Assembly (NCBI RefSeq): GCF_014692495.1
Contig: NZ_JACOIJ010000001.1
Location: 1-64,000, forward strand
Source of the DNA: Sphingobacterium litopenaei
GTDB lineage: Bacteria > Bacteroidota > Bacteroidia > Sphingobacteriales > Sphingobacteriaceae
Reading direction: 5' to 3'
Length of the DNA stretch: 64,000 nt
The notes under the pieces were generated by a model. That model worked only from the letters and a program-made list of their open reading frames with translations. It made no database searches and was not told the origin of the DNA. Every line of letters starts with the position of its first letter. Within the stretch, counting starts at the first letter, position 1. Positions 15,316-25,172 of this stretch are shown here, piece after piece. Position numbers and translations under genes: made by a program.

Positions 15316-17427
15316 ATGAAAGTAGTAATAGCAGAAAAACCTTCCGTCGCTCGAGATTTAGCGCGTGTAATGGGGGCGAAGGATGTGAAAGATGGATATA
15401 TTGAGGGAAATGGTTATGCCTTCACTTATGCTTTTGGGCATTTGGTGCAGTTGTGTACGCCTCAAGCCTATGGCTATAACACTTGGTCAGTAGCTAATTT
15501 GCCTATTATCCCACAAAAATTTGGCTTAGAGGTAAAGAAAATTCGTAAAGACGGAAAGCAAGTTGATGATACGGGCGCTTTGAAACAAGTCAATATCATC
15601 AAAGGCTTGCTGGATAAAGCTGAAGAAATCATTGTGGCAACGGATGCTGGGCGCGAGGGTGAATTAATCTTTCGCAATATCTATTATTATTTAGGATCTA
15701 AAGTCCCTTTCAAGCGTTTGTGGATTTCTTCTCAAACCGATAAAGCTATTAAAGAAGGTTTTGCTAATCTGAAAGATGGTACAGAATACGACAGCTTGTA
15801 TCAATCTGCGCGTTCCCGTTCGGAATCGGACTGGTTGATTGGTATCAATGCTACCCAAGCTATTACGTTGGCTGCTGGAAATAAAGGATTATTGTCCTTA
15901 GGACGTGTACAAACGCCCACTTTGGCAATGATTTGTTCACGTTACTTAGAGAATAAGGATTTCAAACCGCAGGCTTTTTATAAGATTCAGGCAGGTTTTG
16001 AAAAAGATAATATATCGTTTAAAGCTACTTCAGATAAAATCGATAAAAAAGATGTAGCCGAAGAAACTGTTGCTAAAATAACGGTTGGTTCGGAAGCTAA
16101 AGTCGTTAAAGTGGAAGCTAAAGAAACCAAAGAACAACCTCCGTTGCTTTTTGATTTGACTTCGTTGCAACAAGATGCCAATAAAAAGTATGGTTATTCT
16201 GCAGATCAAACATTGAGTATTGCCCAAACTTTATACGAGAAAAAGGTGATTACTTACCCTCGTACAGGTTCGCGTTATATTGGTGAAGATGTTTTTGAAC
16301 AAATTGAATCATTATTCCAGCATTTAGCGGACACAGCAGATGAAAGTATTGCTGCTATTTCGCGTAATTTAATTGGCGCAAAGCTTAATAAACGTTCTGT
16401 CGATGATAAAAAAGTAACGGATCACCACGCTTTATTGGTGACGGATGAGAAACCGGGTCCGATGCTCAAGGAGCAGCAAAATATCTACAATATGATTGCG
16501 AAGCGTATGGTCGAAAGTTTTTCGGAAGTCTGTTTGAAAGATATTACGACTGTGACCATTGACGCAGCAGGCGTGGAGTTGATTGCCAAAGGAACCGTGA
16601 TAAAGCAATACGGTTGGCGTTTGTCTGCAGATCAAGTCGAGCTTCCTGATGAAGATAAAAACAATGATGATCAGGACAATGAAAATGCGCAGTTGCCTAA
16701 GTTGACAGCAGAAGAAATGTTGGAAATTCTTTCCCTAGAGTTATCTGAACGTTTTACGAAGGCTAGACCCATACATACTGAGGCTTCTTTATTGAAAGCA
16801 ATGGAGACTTCGGGTAAGGAAATCGAAGACGAGGAGATGCGTCAGGCGATGAAAGACTGTGGATTGGGGACACCCGCGACACGTGCTGCAACGATTGAAA
16901 CATTGTTTCAACGTGATTATATCAAACGTGATAAGAAGAAATTGATTCCTACGGAAAAAGGATTAGCAGTTTATAATTTGGTCAAAGACCGCTCGATTGC
17001 TAAAGTGACATTGACTGGTAAGTGGGAACAGAAATTGGAGGAAATGCGTGCTAATAAAGTGTCATATGATGTCTTTATGAAGCATATCAAGGATTATACG
17101 GTAAAAATCACCAAAGAACTTTTACAACTTCGTATGTCGATTCCGCAAGAGGAGATAAAACCCCAACAAAAAGGTAAAATCAAATGTCCAAAATGCCAGC
17201 CGGGAAATATTCATTTGTACGATAAAGTCGCGCAATGCGATCATTATGCGCGAGGTTGTGATTTTAAAATCTGGCGTACGTTAAATGGTGTTTTCCTTGA
17301 AGAGAAAGAAATGAAAAATCTCTTAGAAAAAGGCAAAACTTCAGAACTAAAAGGTGTAAAAACCAAAGAAGGTCAAACAGTGAATGCGCCTTTGGTTTTT
17401 CAGGATTTTAAAGTTAGTGTAGGATAA
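15316..17427 (+). CDS. topB: DNA topoisomerase III
   Basis: A 703-residue type IA topoisomerase that relaxes or decatenates DNA via a 5'-phosphotyrosine. The TOPRIM domain shows MKVVIAEKPSVARDLARVMG and ATDAGREGELIFRNIY; the active-site Tyr314 lies in ITYPRTGSRYI (a G replaces the D of the commoner YPRTDS). The C-terminus carries a Cys-rich zinc-ribbon-like element (CPKCQPGNIHLY ... CDHYARGCDFKIW). The annotated reading frame could extend to a TTG at 15280, but the ATG at 15316 begins exactly at the conserved N-terminus. Confidence 0.95.
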   Translation: MKVVIAEKPSVARDLARVMGAKDVKDGYIEGNGYAFTYAFGHLVQLCTPQAYGYNTWSVANLPIIPQKFGLEVKKIRKDGKQVDDTGALKQVNIIKGLLDKAEEIIVATDAGREGELIFRNIYYYLGSKVPFKRLWISSQTDKAIKEGFANLKDGTEYDSLYQSARSRSESDWLIGINATQAITLAAGNKGLLSLGRVQTPTLAMICSRYLENKDFKPQAFYKIQAGFEKDNISFKATSDKIDKKDVAEETVAKITVGSEAKVVKVEAKETKEQPPLLFDLTSLQQDANKKYGYSADQTLSIAQTLYEKKVITYPRTGSRYIGEDVFEQIESLFQHLADTADESIAAISRNLIGAKLNKRSVDDKKVTDHHALLVTDEKPGPMLKEQQNIYNMIAKRMVESFSEVCLKDITTVTIDAAGVELIAKGTVIKQYGWRLSADQVELPDEDKNNDDQDNENAQLPKLTAEEMLEILSLELSERFTKARPIHTEASLLKAMETSGKEIEDEEMRQAMKDCGLGTPATRAATIETLFQRDYIKRDKKKLIPTEKGLAVYNLVKDRSIAKVTLTGKWEQKLEEMRANKVSYDVFMKHIKDYTVKITKELLQLRMSIPQEEIKPQQKGKIKCPKCQPGNIHLYDKVAQCDHYARGCDFKIWRTLNGVFLEEKEMKNLLEKGKTSELKGVKTKEGQTVNAPLVFQDFKVSVG

Positions 17428-17440
17428 AGAAGGATTTATG

Positions 17441-17509
17441 CGTCATTTCGAACGAAACGTAGCGAAGTGAGAAATCTAATGGTAAGATATTTCTCCATTT
17501 GAGATGATG
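17441..17509. repeat. interspersed GTCATTTCGAACG palindromic repeat, copy 1
   Basis: Begins gtcatttcgaacgaaacgta and contains gtgagaaatct and tatttctcc, ending gagatgatg: an imperfect long hairpin. Related copies are at 32304-32409 and 48787-48859, all outside genes. Confidence 0.65.
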
Positions 17510-17513
17510 TAAA

Positions 17514-18158
17514 CTATTTGAATGATTGTTGGATGTTTTCTATAATCTTATCGGTATGGAATACCAAACCATATATAAACATGAAGATTTCTGGAAGATA
17601 AGTTAATAGTGGGACAATTATAATTAAATAAGCATACTTCCATTTTAATTTAATTGGATTTTCAAAATTGCGAATTCCTCGTATCTTATTCCATACATTT
17701 AAAAATGTATATCTAAAATACCATATAATAAAAGCTATATAAAGCAAATAAGTTGACAGTCTAAATAAGAAACTCACTTTTAAACTATAGGGCATAATCG
17801 TAAGATCTATTATTAGAATATTTAGTATTATAGGTGTCAAAATGAGTAAACCTAAAACAAATGTTCTGTTAAAAAGTAATAGACATGCAGCAACAATTTG
17901 ACTTATTCCTATAAAGGCTTTGAAAGGTTGATGGTCGAAAAGATACCAGCCAATTTTGAATAAGCTTAACTCTTTAATAGGCGTATTAAGTTCCTCTGGT
18001 GTAAGATTTCCGAATTGTCCACCTGTTAGCTTTCCAACTCCATAGAACATAAATACAATAAAGAATAAAATCCGAATACCTAAAATAATAAATTCCTTAA
18101 GTTCTTTTTTAGTTACCATGGCTAGCTTTGTTTTATCTAAGATGCTTTCGGTAACCAT
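17514..18158 (-). CDS. DoxX-like membrane protein
   Basis: A 214-residue integral membrane protein with about six hydrophobic helices. The opening ILGIRILFFIVFMFYGVGKLTGGQFG and the small-residue-rich IGISQIVAACLLLFNRTFVLGLLIL block resemble DoxX/DUF4149-type quinone-associated membrane proteins, but the match is only general. An alternative start is the Met at residue 14. It is followed on the same strand by nothing related; upstream is a small secreted protein. Confidence 0.55.
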   Translation of the reverse strand: MVTESILDKTKLAMVTKKELKEFIILGIRILFFIVFMFYGVGKLTGGQFGNLTPEELNTPIKELSLFKIGWYLFDHQPFKAFIGISQIVAACLLLFNRTFVLGLLILTPIILNILIIDLTIMPYSLKVSFLFRLSTYLLYIAFIIWYFRYTFLNVWNKIRGIRNFENPIKLKWKYAYLIIIVPLLTYLPEIFMFIYGLVFHTDKIIENIQQSFK

Positions 18159-18217
18159 TTTCCATAGATTTTTTTATATTTTAAAAACCTTAAGGTTAGC
18201 TATTTTATTAATGAAAT

Positions 18218-18733
18218 TTATTCAATCTTAACTGTTTTAAAGAATTCTTCAAACTTTGGTTGATTTGTTGTGAATGTTCCTGGAGTAGCGGTGAAATTGA
18301 TTATATAACCAATACCATTTCTATGAATGAAATATTGCTTTGTAACATAAGATTTCATTTTTATAATACTACTTGTATAGTATGCTAAAATCTCACTAGA
18401 ATCTGCTTTTTGACGGTGAATTTTTTGTGCAAATCCACTTACTCTTTTATAATCTTTTTCCGCTAAGTCTTCTGCATCTTTGATGTTAGGTGATTTTATA
18501 CAGGTAATAGATACGGAGTTTTCTATTTCCTCCTTTTCCATTTCGGAATATAATTTTGGCATACCCCAAGCTATAATCATATAATTACTCGTAGGTGCTG
18601 GAGTTTCCTTGTAAACTGACCATTCCTTAGGAATAACAGCTTCAAATCCGAAATCTTTATTTAAGTATTGTTCTTGACCATTAGTTGTTGATAAAAAGAC
18701 TAATAGGGTAAGTAAAAGAAGAGTTTTTTTCAT
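18218..18733 (-). CDS. secreted protein of unknown function (PsbP/DUF1795-like)
   Basis: A 171-residue protein with a signal peptide at 1-19 (ends STTNGQ). The mature part begins YLNKDFGFEAVIPKEWSVYK, the typical opening of PsbP-like or DUF1795 proteins in Bacteroidetes, and ends FEEFFKTVKIE, also usual for that fold. No catalytic residues are evident. Function unknown; extracytoplasmic by its signal. Confidence 0.6.
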   Translation of the reverse strand: MKKTLLLLTLLVFLSTTNGQEQYLNKDFGFEAVIPKEWSVYKETPAPTSNYMIIAWGMPKLYSEMEKEEIENSVSITCIKSPNIKDAEDLAEKDYKRVSGFAQKIHRQKADSSEILAYYTSSIIKMKSYVTKQYFIHRNGIGYIINFTATPGTFTTNQPKFEEFFKTVKIE

Positions 18734-18905
18734 TTTGAAGGATTATAATAGGTTATTTATCCAATTAAATATACAATAATTAATTTAATTATATAGATTA
18801 ATCAATTACCCCAAAATGTCCAAGTGTATTATTAAAATACGAAAGGTTTATTGTGTTGTGCTATAGTTTTAGTATGTGTATACTAATAGCTTTGCATAAG
18901 TATTT

Positions 18906-19519
18906 TTATTCGATCTCTTTTTTTATCATCTCCTTTACCAAGAAATATTGTGCTAGGACATAAGTCATCATCACAACTAAGCTACCCCATAAGGATTCTT
19001 GATAGAATATATTTATTGCCAAAATCGAGTCCGATAGAACAAATAATCCAGCGCCAATAATTAACCATTTCTTATTGGTGCCAAGAGCTACATATAGCAT
19101 TGTGCCAATGGTCATTGCATATAAGAATACTGGTGTTTTCATTGCTCCTAAATGCGGATATAAGAAACTACATAAGCCAATTATAAAAAGCAATATTGCA
19201 GGAAGGTACAATAAGTTTTGTCTTTTGAATAGCTTTTTGAAGGTTAAAATATAGAGAATATGTGCGATTAGAAAACTTGCTAGACCTGCAAATAAATCCT
19301 CCCGAAAACATTAAAAATAAGTCACCGAAGAAACTTAGTACTAAGCCTGATATAAATAACCACTTCTTCTTCTTAACACTACAAGCATAGTAACTAATGA
19401 GAATCGGAATCAATAAAGGCTTTGTAAAAGAACCGTAAGTATGTACTTAATTCAAAACCTATGATTACTTGGTCAAGAATTAAAACAATTATTAATAAGA
19501 GCAGATGTACTCGCTTCAT
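18906..19519 (-). pseudogene. YhhN (TMEM86-like) membrane protein with two frameshifts
   Basis: Three frames joined give one YhhN-family protein (lysoplasmalogenase-like, eight helices): start MKRVHLLLLIIVLILDQ at 19519, then KPLLIPILISYYACSV, SGLVLSFFGDLFLMF, DLFAGLASFLIAHILYILTF, and YLPAILLFIIGLCSFLYPHL to VLSDSILAINIF and YVLAQYFLVKE. The first break is near 19430, where CGGTTCTTTTACAAAGCC has one T too many; the second is near 19310, where TCGGGAGGATTTATTT has one base too many. The start follows the symporter stop by one base, so it was part of that operon. Either decay or sequencing error. Confidence 0.8.
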
Positions 19520-19520
19520 T

Positions 19521-20789
19521 TTATTCCGATGTCAATTCTTCTTTATTCAACACCTTATTCAACTGTTCCATATCCAGTTCATTTTCCCATTTCGCCATTA
19601 CAAGACCTGCGGTAGCATTTCCAATAATATTAGTTAATGCACGTGCTTCACTCATAAAACGGTCTATTCCGAATACAATAGCAATCGATTCTACTGGAAT
19701 ATGCCCAACAACAGGCAGAGTAGCAGCTAGGATAATAAATCCTGAGCCTGTAACACCTGCAGCACCATTAGACGTGAAAGTTAGGACGAATAATAAGAAA
19801 AGTTGTTCACTTAATCCCATGGGTTGGTTGATAGCTTGAGCCAAGAACACGGAAGCCATAGTCAGATAAATAGCAGTCCCGTCAAGATTGAATGAATACC
19901 CAGTTGGTATAACCAAGCGAACTACGGATTTATTACATCCTGCGCGTTCTAGTTTCTCGATTATTGCGGGTAACACAGATTCTGAAGATGAAGTGCCCAA
20001 TACAATTAGAAGTTCTTCTTTAATGTATTCTAAGAATTTCCATAGATTGATTTTATTGCGATATAGGATTAATCCTATAAAAACGAATATATAAATTAAA
20101 CAAGCTACATAAAACCAAAGCATCATCATGCCTAGAGATTTTAGGATATCTAATCCATATCGACCAACAGTAAATCCTATGGCCCCCATAGCCCCTAAAG
20201 GTGCTACTTTCATAATCATTTTGATGACTAAGAAAATACCATCAAGAAAAGATTGGAAAACAACTTTTACAGGCTCTGCTTTTTCACCCATTTTAGCAAA
20301 AGCAAAACCTAATAATATTGCAAAGAATAATACTTGAAGAATGTTTCCCTCTGCTAAGGAGCCAATAATGTTATTAGGAATGATGTTGAGTAAGAATTGA
20401 ACTATACCTTTTTGCTCTTTGCCTCCTTCAATGTAATTTCCTACTTGAGAAGTATCGAGATGCGCTACATTGATATTCATTCCAGCACCAGGTTGAGCTA
20501 GATTGACAACGAGTAGTGCTATAAACATAGCTGTAAAAGTGGTAATTTGAAAATAGATCATCGACCGAATACCTATTTTTCCCACCTTTTTTACGTCCTG
20601 CATTCCTGCAATACCCAATACTATACTACAAAAGATTAATGGAGCAATAATCATTTTGATAAGCTTGATAAAACCATCACCAAAAGGTTTCAGTGCAACG
20701 CCTAAATCGGGATAAAAATGACCTAAAGCAATACCAATTAGGATGGCAATGATTACTTGGAAATATAAGGTTTTAAAAAGCTTCTTCAT
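19521..20789 (-). CDS. dicarboxylate/amino acid:cation symporter (DAACS)
   Basis: A 422-residue GltP/DctA-family secondary transporter that brings in glutamate, aspartate or C4-dicarboxylates with H+ or Na+. Visible are the membrane-embedded hairpin HP1 serine-rich LGTSSSESVLPAIIEKLE, the TM7 motif PTGYSFNLDGTAIYLTMASVF and the HP2 region TSNGAAGVTGSGFIILAATL, and GIDRFMSEARALTNIIGNATA in TM8. Exact substrate is not decided by these motifs. The next gene on the same strand (YhhN pseudogene) starts one base after its stop. Confidence 0.9.
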   Translation of the reverse strand: MKKLFKTLYFQVIIAILIGIALGHFYPDLGVALKPFGDGFIKLIKMIIAPLIFCSIVLGIAGMQDVKKVGKIGIRSMIYFQITTFTAMFIALLVVNLAQPGAGMNINVAHLDTSQVGNYIEGGKEQKGIVQFLLNIIPNNIIGSLAEGNILQVLFFAILLGFAFAKMGEKAEPVKVVFQSFLDGIFLVIKMIMKVAPLGAMGAIGFTVGRYGLDILKSLGMMMLWFYVACLIYIFVFIGLILYRNKINLWKFLEYIKEELLIVLGTSSSESVLPAIIEKLERAGCNKSVVRLVIPTGYSFNLDGTAIYLTMASVFLAQAINQPMGLSEQLFLLFVLTFTSNGAAGVTGSGFIILAATLPVVGHIPVESIAIVFGIDRFMSEARALTNIIGNATAGLVMAKWENELDMEQLNKVLNKEELTSE

Positions 20790-20948
20790 GTGATGGTTTT
20801 AGGTGTATGCATTATTTATGAGCCTAAAATAACTTTAATTTTTGCAACTTGAAAGCGCTAAAGATGTCTTGCTCTTTAAAAGTATTATTTTTTTCGTCAC
20901 TTCATCGTAATAAGGAAAAGTAAGGATTCAATAACGTAAGAATTGTAT

Positions 20949-20956
20949 TACCTTTG
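20949..20956 (+). promoter_or_regulatory. -7 element of the 327-aa gene
   Basis: TACCTTTG 8 bp before the ATG at 20965, fitting TAnnTTTG; implies a leader of only a few nucleotides. Confidence 0.45.
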
Positions 20957-20964
20957 CTCTCGAT

Positions 20965-21948
20965 ATGACAACAAAACTCTACAATCCATTTTTAGATTTC
21001 AAATTTGATAATACGACGTGTTTTTTGACAGGAGAGAAGTTGACTTCGGCAGATGAGAAGATTCAGGTGTTTCCAGTTTGGATGATGCATGCTTTTTTTT
21101 TGGAGGAGAAACCATTTAAAATGTTGGATGAAAGTTTTGTGACGTACAAGCAGTTGCAACTACCTTGTTCCGCGAATGCAGCCTTGGCTTTTGAACAAGT
21201 TGAATCACAAGTCGAGCGTGCGATGCAAAATGGATACGCTGCGGTGAAGGAACTTTCGCAAGAAACTCTTTTTCAATGGGTAGCCAAAATATTGTATGGT
21301 GTTGTGTTTAATGAGATTCAAGCTGGTATTCGTCAAGCGGTGATGTCTGGTGAAGAGATGAATTTCTCACAAGCTTTGGTACATAAATTCCGTAATCTGC
21401 ATGCTATGTTGCAGTCTATTGTTGTTCCGATGGAATTTGAGCATAAAAATCCTTTTACGGTTCAGATTTTTGAGGTAGATAATGCGGATAATACATTTTT
21501 GTATCGTGATGAAATCAATACGTTGATTTTCTCCTTGCGTATGAAGAATTTTGCGATTATTGCGACACTGCAAGATAATGGTACGCATGCGATTTATCAT
21601 GACGAAGTGTTAGCAAAAGTTGAAGGTAAGAAATTGCATCCAGTGCAATTTGAGGAAATTTGTGCAAGATATTTCTATTCGGCTTATTTATTCAATCGCT
21701 TGCCAGAGTATACTTACATGGAAACTCCGCAAAAAGTCTTTGTAGAACCAATGCCGTTGAATGATTGGACACTCAAACCAATCTTTGATAACTGGGTAGT
21801 GAAAACTTACGGACAGGTATTGGAGAATTTCTGGAAACCGTGGGGGTTCTTATTGTTCGAAATCATTCAAAATCCTGAAAAGCCAATGTCTTTTATTGAA
21901 GACGAAAACGGCAATTTTAGAACGGATATTGACTTAACAAAAGGATAA
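20965..21948 (+). CDS. conserved protein of unknown function, 327 aa
   Basis: Not recognised beyond resembling uncharacterised Sphingobacteriaceae proteins. It is soluble (no signal peptide or membrane helix), rich in aromatic residues (FWKPWGFLLFEI near the C-terminus), and begins with FKFDNTTCFLTGEKL, which looks like one half of a zinc or HNH-type knuckle but has a single Cys and no partner. The middle has a long helical part (QVERAMQNGYAAVKELSQETLFQWVAKIL). A -7 box sits immediately before it. Function cannot be assigned. Confidence 0.7.
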   Translation: MTTKLYNPFLDFKFDNTTCFLTGEKLTSADEKIQVFPVWMMHAFFLEEKPFKMLDESFVTYKQLQLPCSANAALAFEQVESQVERAMQNGYAAVKELSQETLFQWVAKILYGVVFNEIQAGIRQAVMSGEEMNFSQALVHKFRNLHAMLQSIVVPMEFEHKNPFTVQIFEVDNADNTFLYRDEINTLIFSLRMKNFAIIATLQDNGTHAIYHDEVLAKVEGKKLHPVQFEEICARYFYSAYLFNRLPEYTYMETPQKVFVEPMPLNDWTLKPIFDNWVVKTYGQVLENFWKPWGFLLFEIIQNPEKPMSFIEDENGNFRTDIDLTKG

Positions 21949-22218
21949 TTACTTATTCTTTATCTTTTTGTACTTCCGTGAAGTTGTAAAGGCTTGTTTT
22001 TTATTTGTTTCTGCAACTTGCTGCTTTTTAGCTTGATTGTTATAATAAGCAATCAATGCTGAGGGCCCTATTACAGGAATAGTTAAAGCAATAAAGGTTA
22101 AGATAAGCTGGCCACCAGTCGCATTCTTCAATTTGAATAACCGAAACAACATGATGCCAGTAAGCGCCATGTGTATCAGCAATACAATATTTACTAAAAG
22201 TCCCTTATTTATATCCAT
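21949..22218 (-). CDS. small membrane protein, PLDc_N-like
   Basis: An 89-residue protein with two hydrophobic helices, about 7-27 (LLVNIVLLIHMALTGIMLFRL) and 38-60 (LILTFIALTIPVIGPSALIAYY), then a lysine-rich tail. The IPVIGPSALIAYY end of helix two resembles the phospholipase D nuclease N-terminal (PLDc_N) two-helix domain. Its stop abuts the stop of the convergent 327-aa gene; no terminator was seen between them. Confidence 0.55.
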   Translation of the reverse strand: MDINKGLLVNIVLLIHMALTGIMLFRLFKLKNATGGQLILTFIALTIPVIGPSALIAYYNNQAKKQQVAETNKKQAFTTSRKYKKIKNK

Positions 22219-22259
22219 AGGGACAAAGATAAGGATATCTAACTTATTCGAATCATTAA

Positions 22260-24260
22260 TTAATTCAATCGATACGCTGTTTTATTTCCAGTTTTATTTT
22301 CGTTCACGCTGTTTTGTACCTTGCTTTTCTTAATATAAATGTGAAAAGTCGTGCCTTGACCGATTTCTGATTCTACTTCTAACGACCAGCCTAAGCTCTC
22401 TACAAAATCATAACAAAGCAACAGTCCAATTCCAGCTCCTTGTTCATTTAATGTGCCTTTCGTACTTTTTCTGGATTCGTCATGAAGAAACATCTTTTGT
22501 AAATGGTCGTCCGAAATTCCAACTCCATTATCTTTTATGTAGAAATCCCAAACAATATGTTTATCATGAGCACCAATTTCAATTTCTTGGTAAAACTCAC
22601 TGTATTTAATGGCGTTGTGGAGTATATTTCGAATCACAAATTCACAGCGCATTTCATCTCCTGTAATAATAAATTCTTTTGGCAGATTATTTCTTACATG
22701 TAATTGTTTTACTCTTATACTGGAGGATAATGTGATTATACATTTTTCTGTTATCAAATTTAAGTCAAAATCTTCCCATTTGACCGAATTGGATTTCATC
22801 TGTGCTTTAGACCAAAATAGGAGATCATTGAGCAAATTAGATGTGATATCCAATTCTTGTTTGACATTACTCATCAAATAAGCATAATTTTCTAGTGAGA
22901 GCTGCTGCTCTGTTGACATCTGTACGATTAAGCTAAGGGAATTGATGGGCGATTTAAGGTCATGCGAAATGATCGAAAACAATTTTGCCTTAAAAGCTTC
23001 TGATTGTTTTAACATGTTGTTTTGTTCGTACAATTGAGCAGCTTGTTGCTTGATAGATTGTTCGGATTTTGAAATCGCTTTATTTTTCTTGATTAGATTC
23101 AAAATAAGTAAGAGTAAAGCTAAAGCGAAAACTGAAGATATTATGCTAATTAACTTGTTTTTTTCCGCTTTATCTTGTGCTATTTTATTTTTTAATGAAA
23201 GATTGACATTTTCTAATTCTTTCTTCTCTGTCTCGTATTTGATATTGAGCTCTTCTCGTATTTTTTGACGAGAAAGAAGTAGGCTGTTATAGTTAGTTTC
23301 TTGGACAGAATCGATTTCCTGCGTATTAGATCTCAAATTTCGGATTTTGTCCCGTAAAATAACCATCTCCTCATCATACATATTCAAAATGTGAAAGGCT
23401 TTATTATTTGCAATGTAGCTATACAAATCATCTAAGGTTTTTTCTGCTAATTTCGCATCCTTTTGAGCAAACGCAATTTTACTTATATACATTTTACTAC
23501 TTCCAACAGCTTCATCATTCTTATAATGAAGAGCTAACTCATTAGCTTTCTCGGCAAAATGCAAGGCTTTTGTGTAATCTTTGGCTTCAAAATAAACCCC
23601 TGCCAAAATGCAGTAAGTTTTTTCTAAAGTGCGATCTGTGCTAAGTTTTTCTTTGTATAAAATTGCTTCTTTTAAATGTTTTATAGCGGCATTCTTATCT
23701 TTATCCTTGCCTGTTTCGAGATATTTATCTTTATAATAATTTCCTAGATTATTGTTTAAACTGGATAATAACTTGATATTATTATATTTTAAAGCATAGT
23801 CGCGGCTTTTGTGGTAAAATTTGATGGCTTGCTCTTTATCTTGGCCTCGATAATATACATTACCTATATTCAGCAAGGTTTCGGCAATTCCTAAAGTGTC
23901 TTTTTTTTCTTCCCTTATCTTGAGTATTTCATAATGACGGCCAATGCTTTCTTCATGTCTATCAAGTATGAATAGGCAAACTGCTTCCAAATTCATACAG
24001 CGGGTCATTAGATGAGTGTGTTCTGTTTTGGAAAAATATTTTGTTCCCAATTTCGCCCATTGTAATGCATTTTTAGTGTCATTAGCATAATTATTACGTG
24101 CAAGATCATAATATATCTGACCATTTATGGAATCAGGATTAGTCGGGTGTACACGTTTTAATAAACTATCGACATTAATCGATTGCCCATGAAGTAATGG
24201 CATGCATAATACAAGGCTAATTAAAACTACGAATAGTTTTGTTATTTGGTTTGGTAGCAT
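22260..24260 (-). CDS. TPR-containing sensor histidine kinase
   Basis: A 666-residue kinase with a signal peptide (about 1-25), an extracytoplasmic array of tetratricopeptide repeats (about 40-270; e.g. GIAETLLNIGNVYYRGQDKEQAIKFYHKSRDYA), a predicted coiled coil (about 315-365), one transmembrane helix (ISIISSVFALALLLLILNLI), then HisKA with His433 in IISHDLKSPINSL. The ATPase domain has the N box RNILHNAIKYSEF, G1 KDNGVGISDD and G2 GAGIGLLLCYDFVESLG. No response regulator gene adjoins it, so it is an orphan kinase. A TATATTTG box lies 21 bp upstream. Confidence 0.9.
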   Translation of the reverse strand: MLPNQITKLFVVLISLVLCMPLLHGQSINVDSLLKRVHPTNPDSINGQIYYDLARNNYANDTKNALQWAKLGTKYFSKTEHTHLMTRCMNLEAVCLFILDRHEESIGRHYEILKIREEKKDTLGIAETLLNIGNVYYRGQDKEQAIKFYHKSRDYALKYNNIKLLSSLNNNLGNYYKDKYLETGKDKDKNAAIKHLKEAILYKEKLSTDRTLEKTYCILAGVYFEAKDYTKALHFAEKANELALHYKNDEAVGSSKMYISKIAFAQKDAKLAEKTLDDLYSYIANNKAFHILNMYDEEMVILRDKIRNLRSNTQEIDSVQETNYNSLLLSRQKIREELNIKYETEKKELENVNLSLKNKIAQDKAEKNKLISIISSVFALALLLLILNLIKKNKAISKSEQSIKQQAAQLYEQNNMLKQSEAFKAKLFSIISHDLKSPINSLSLIVQMSTEQQLSLENYAYLMSNVKQELDITSNLLNDLLFWSKAQMKSNSVKWEDFDLNLITEKCIITLSSSIRVKQLHVRNNLPKEFIITGDEMRCEFVIRNILHNAIKYSEFYQEIEIGAHDKHIVWDFYIKDNGVGISDDHLQKMFLHDESRKSTKGTLNEQGAGIGLLLCYDFVESLGWSLEVESEIGQGTTFHIYIKKSKVQNSVNENKTGNKTAYRLN

Positions 24261-24281
24261 GATAGGTTATAATGTAGTAAT

Positions 24282-24289
24282 CAAATATA
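24282..24289 (-). promoter_or_regulatory. -7 element of the TPR kinase gene
   Basis: TATATTTG on the minus strand, 21 bp before the ATG, matching TAnnTTTG. Confidence 0.5.
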
Positions 24290-24340
24290 AATAATTATAT
24301 CTAAAAATTCATTTTCACCCAATCCATTGTTATTCAATAA

Positions 24341-24372
24341 AAAAGGCTTGTCTATTTAGACAAGCCTTTTTT
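24341..24372 (-). terminator. sdhCAB terminator
   Basis: Perfect 13-bp stem aaaaggcttgtct/agacaagcctttt with attt loop and flanking T tract on the minus strand, 17 bp beyond the sdhB stop. Confidence 0.85.
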
Positions 24373-24388
24373 ATCGTAAAGAATAATC

Positions 24389-25162
24389 TTAAGCGTGAAC
24401 GTCTTCTTGACGGAAAATTTTAGCTGTTAAGTATTCTCTGTTTAATCTTGCGATATTAGTCAATTTGATACCTACTGGACATTCAGCTTCACAAGCACCT
24501 GTATTAGTACAGTTACCAAAACCTTCTGCATCCATTTGATCAACCATCGCTTGAGCACGCTCATAACGTTCAGTTTGACCTTGAGGTAATAATGCAAATT
24601 GAGACACTTTAGCTGATACGAACAACATAGCTGAAGCGTTTTTACAAGCTGCCACGCAAGCACCACAACCGATACAAGTAGCAGATTCGAAAGCCTCGTC
24701 AGCGATACGTTTTGGAATAGGAATAGCGTTAGCATCAGGTACACCTCCAGTGTTTACGTTTACGTAACCACCAGCTTGTTGGATACGATCGAACGCTGTA
24801 CGGTCTACTGCTAAGTCTTTCAACACAGGGAAAGCTGCGGCTCTCCAAGGTTCGATTACGATAGTTTGACCATCGTGGAATGAACGCATGTGCAATTGAC
24901 AAGTTGTAGTGCCTTGATTAGGACCGTGCGGACGGCCATTGATTACCAATGAACACATACCACAGATACCTTCACGACAGTCGTGATCGAAATATATAGG
25001 GTCTTCACCCTTACGAGTCAAATCGTCATTTACGATATCAAGCATTTCTAAGAATGACATATCATCCGCGATATTGTTTGCTTGAATAGTCACGAATTGA
25101 CCTGTTGATTTATCATTTTTTTGACGCCAAACTTTTAGCGTTAAATTCATGTGATTACTCAT
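24389..25162 (-). CDS. sdhB: succinate dehydrogenase/fumarate reductase iron-sulfur subunit
   Basis: A 257-residue iron-sulfur subunit passing electrons between the flavoprotein and the membrane anchor. The [2Fe-2S] ligands lie in [17 protein letters not shown] and the later TTTCQLHM; the second and third clusters are bound by [14 protein letters not shown] and [15 protein letters not shown]. Its length and order (C-A-B operon, B last) are those of the Bacteroidetes and epsilon-type single-anchor enzyme. The 79-bp gap to sdhA holds an imperfect hairpin. Confidence 0.95.
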   Translation of the reverse strand: MSNHMNLTLKVWRQKNDKSTGQFVTIQANNIADDMSFLEMLDIVNDDLTRKGEDPIYFDHDCREGICGMCSLVINGRPHGPNQGTTTCQLHMRSFHDGQTIVIEPWRAAAFPVLKDLAVDRTAFDRIQQAGGYVNVNTGGVPDANAIPIPKRIADEAFESATCIGCGACVAACKNASAMLFVSAKVSQFALLPQGQTERYERAQAMVDQMDAEGFGNCTNTGACEAECPVGIKLTNIARLNREYLTAKIFRQEDVHA

Positions 25163-25172
25163 ATCTATATAT

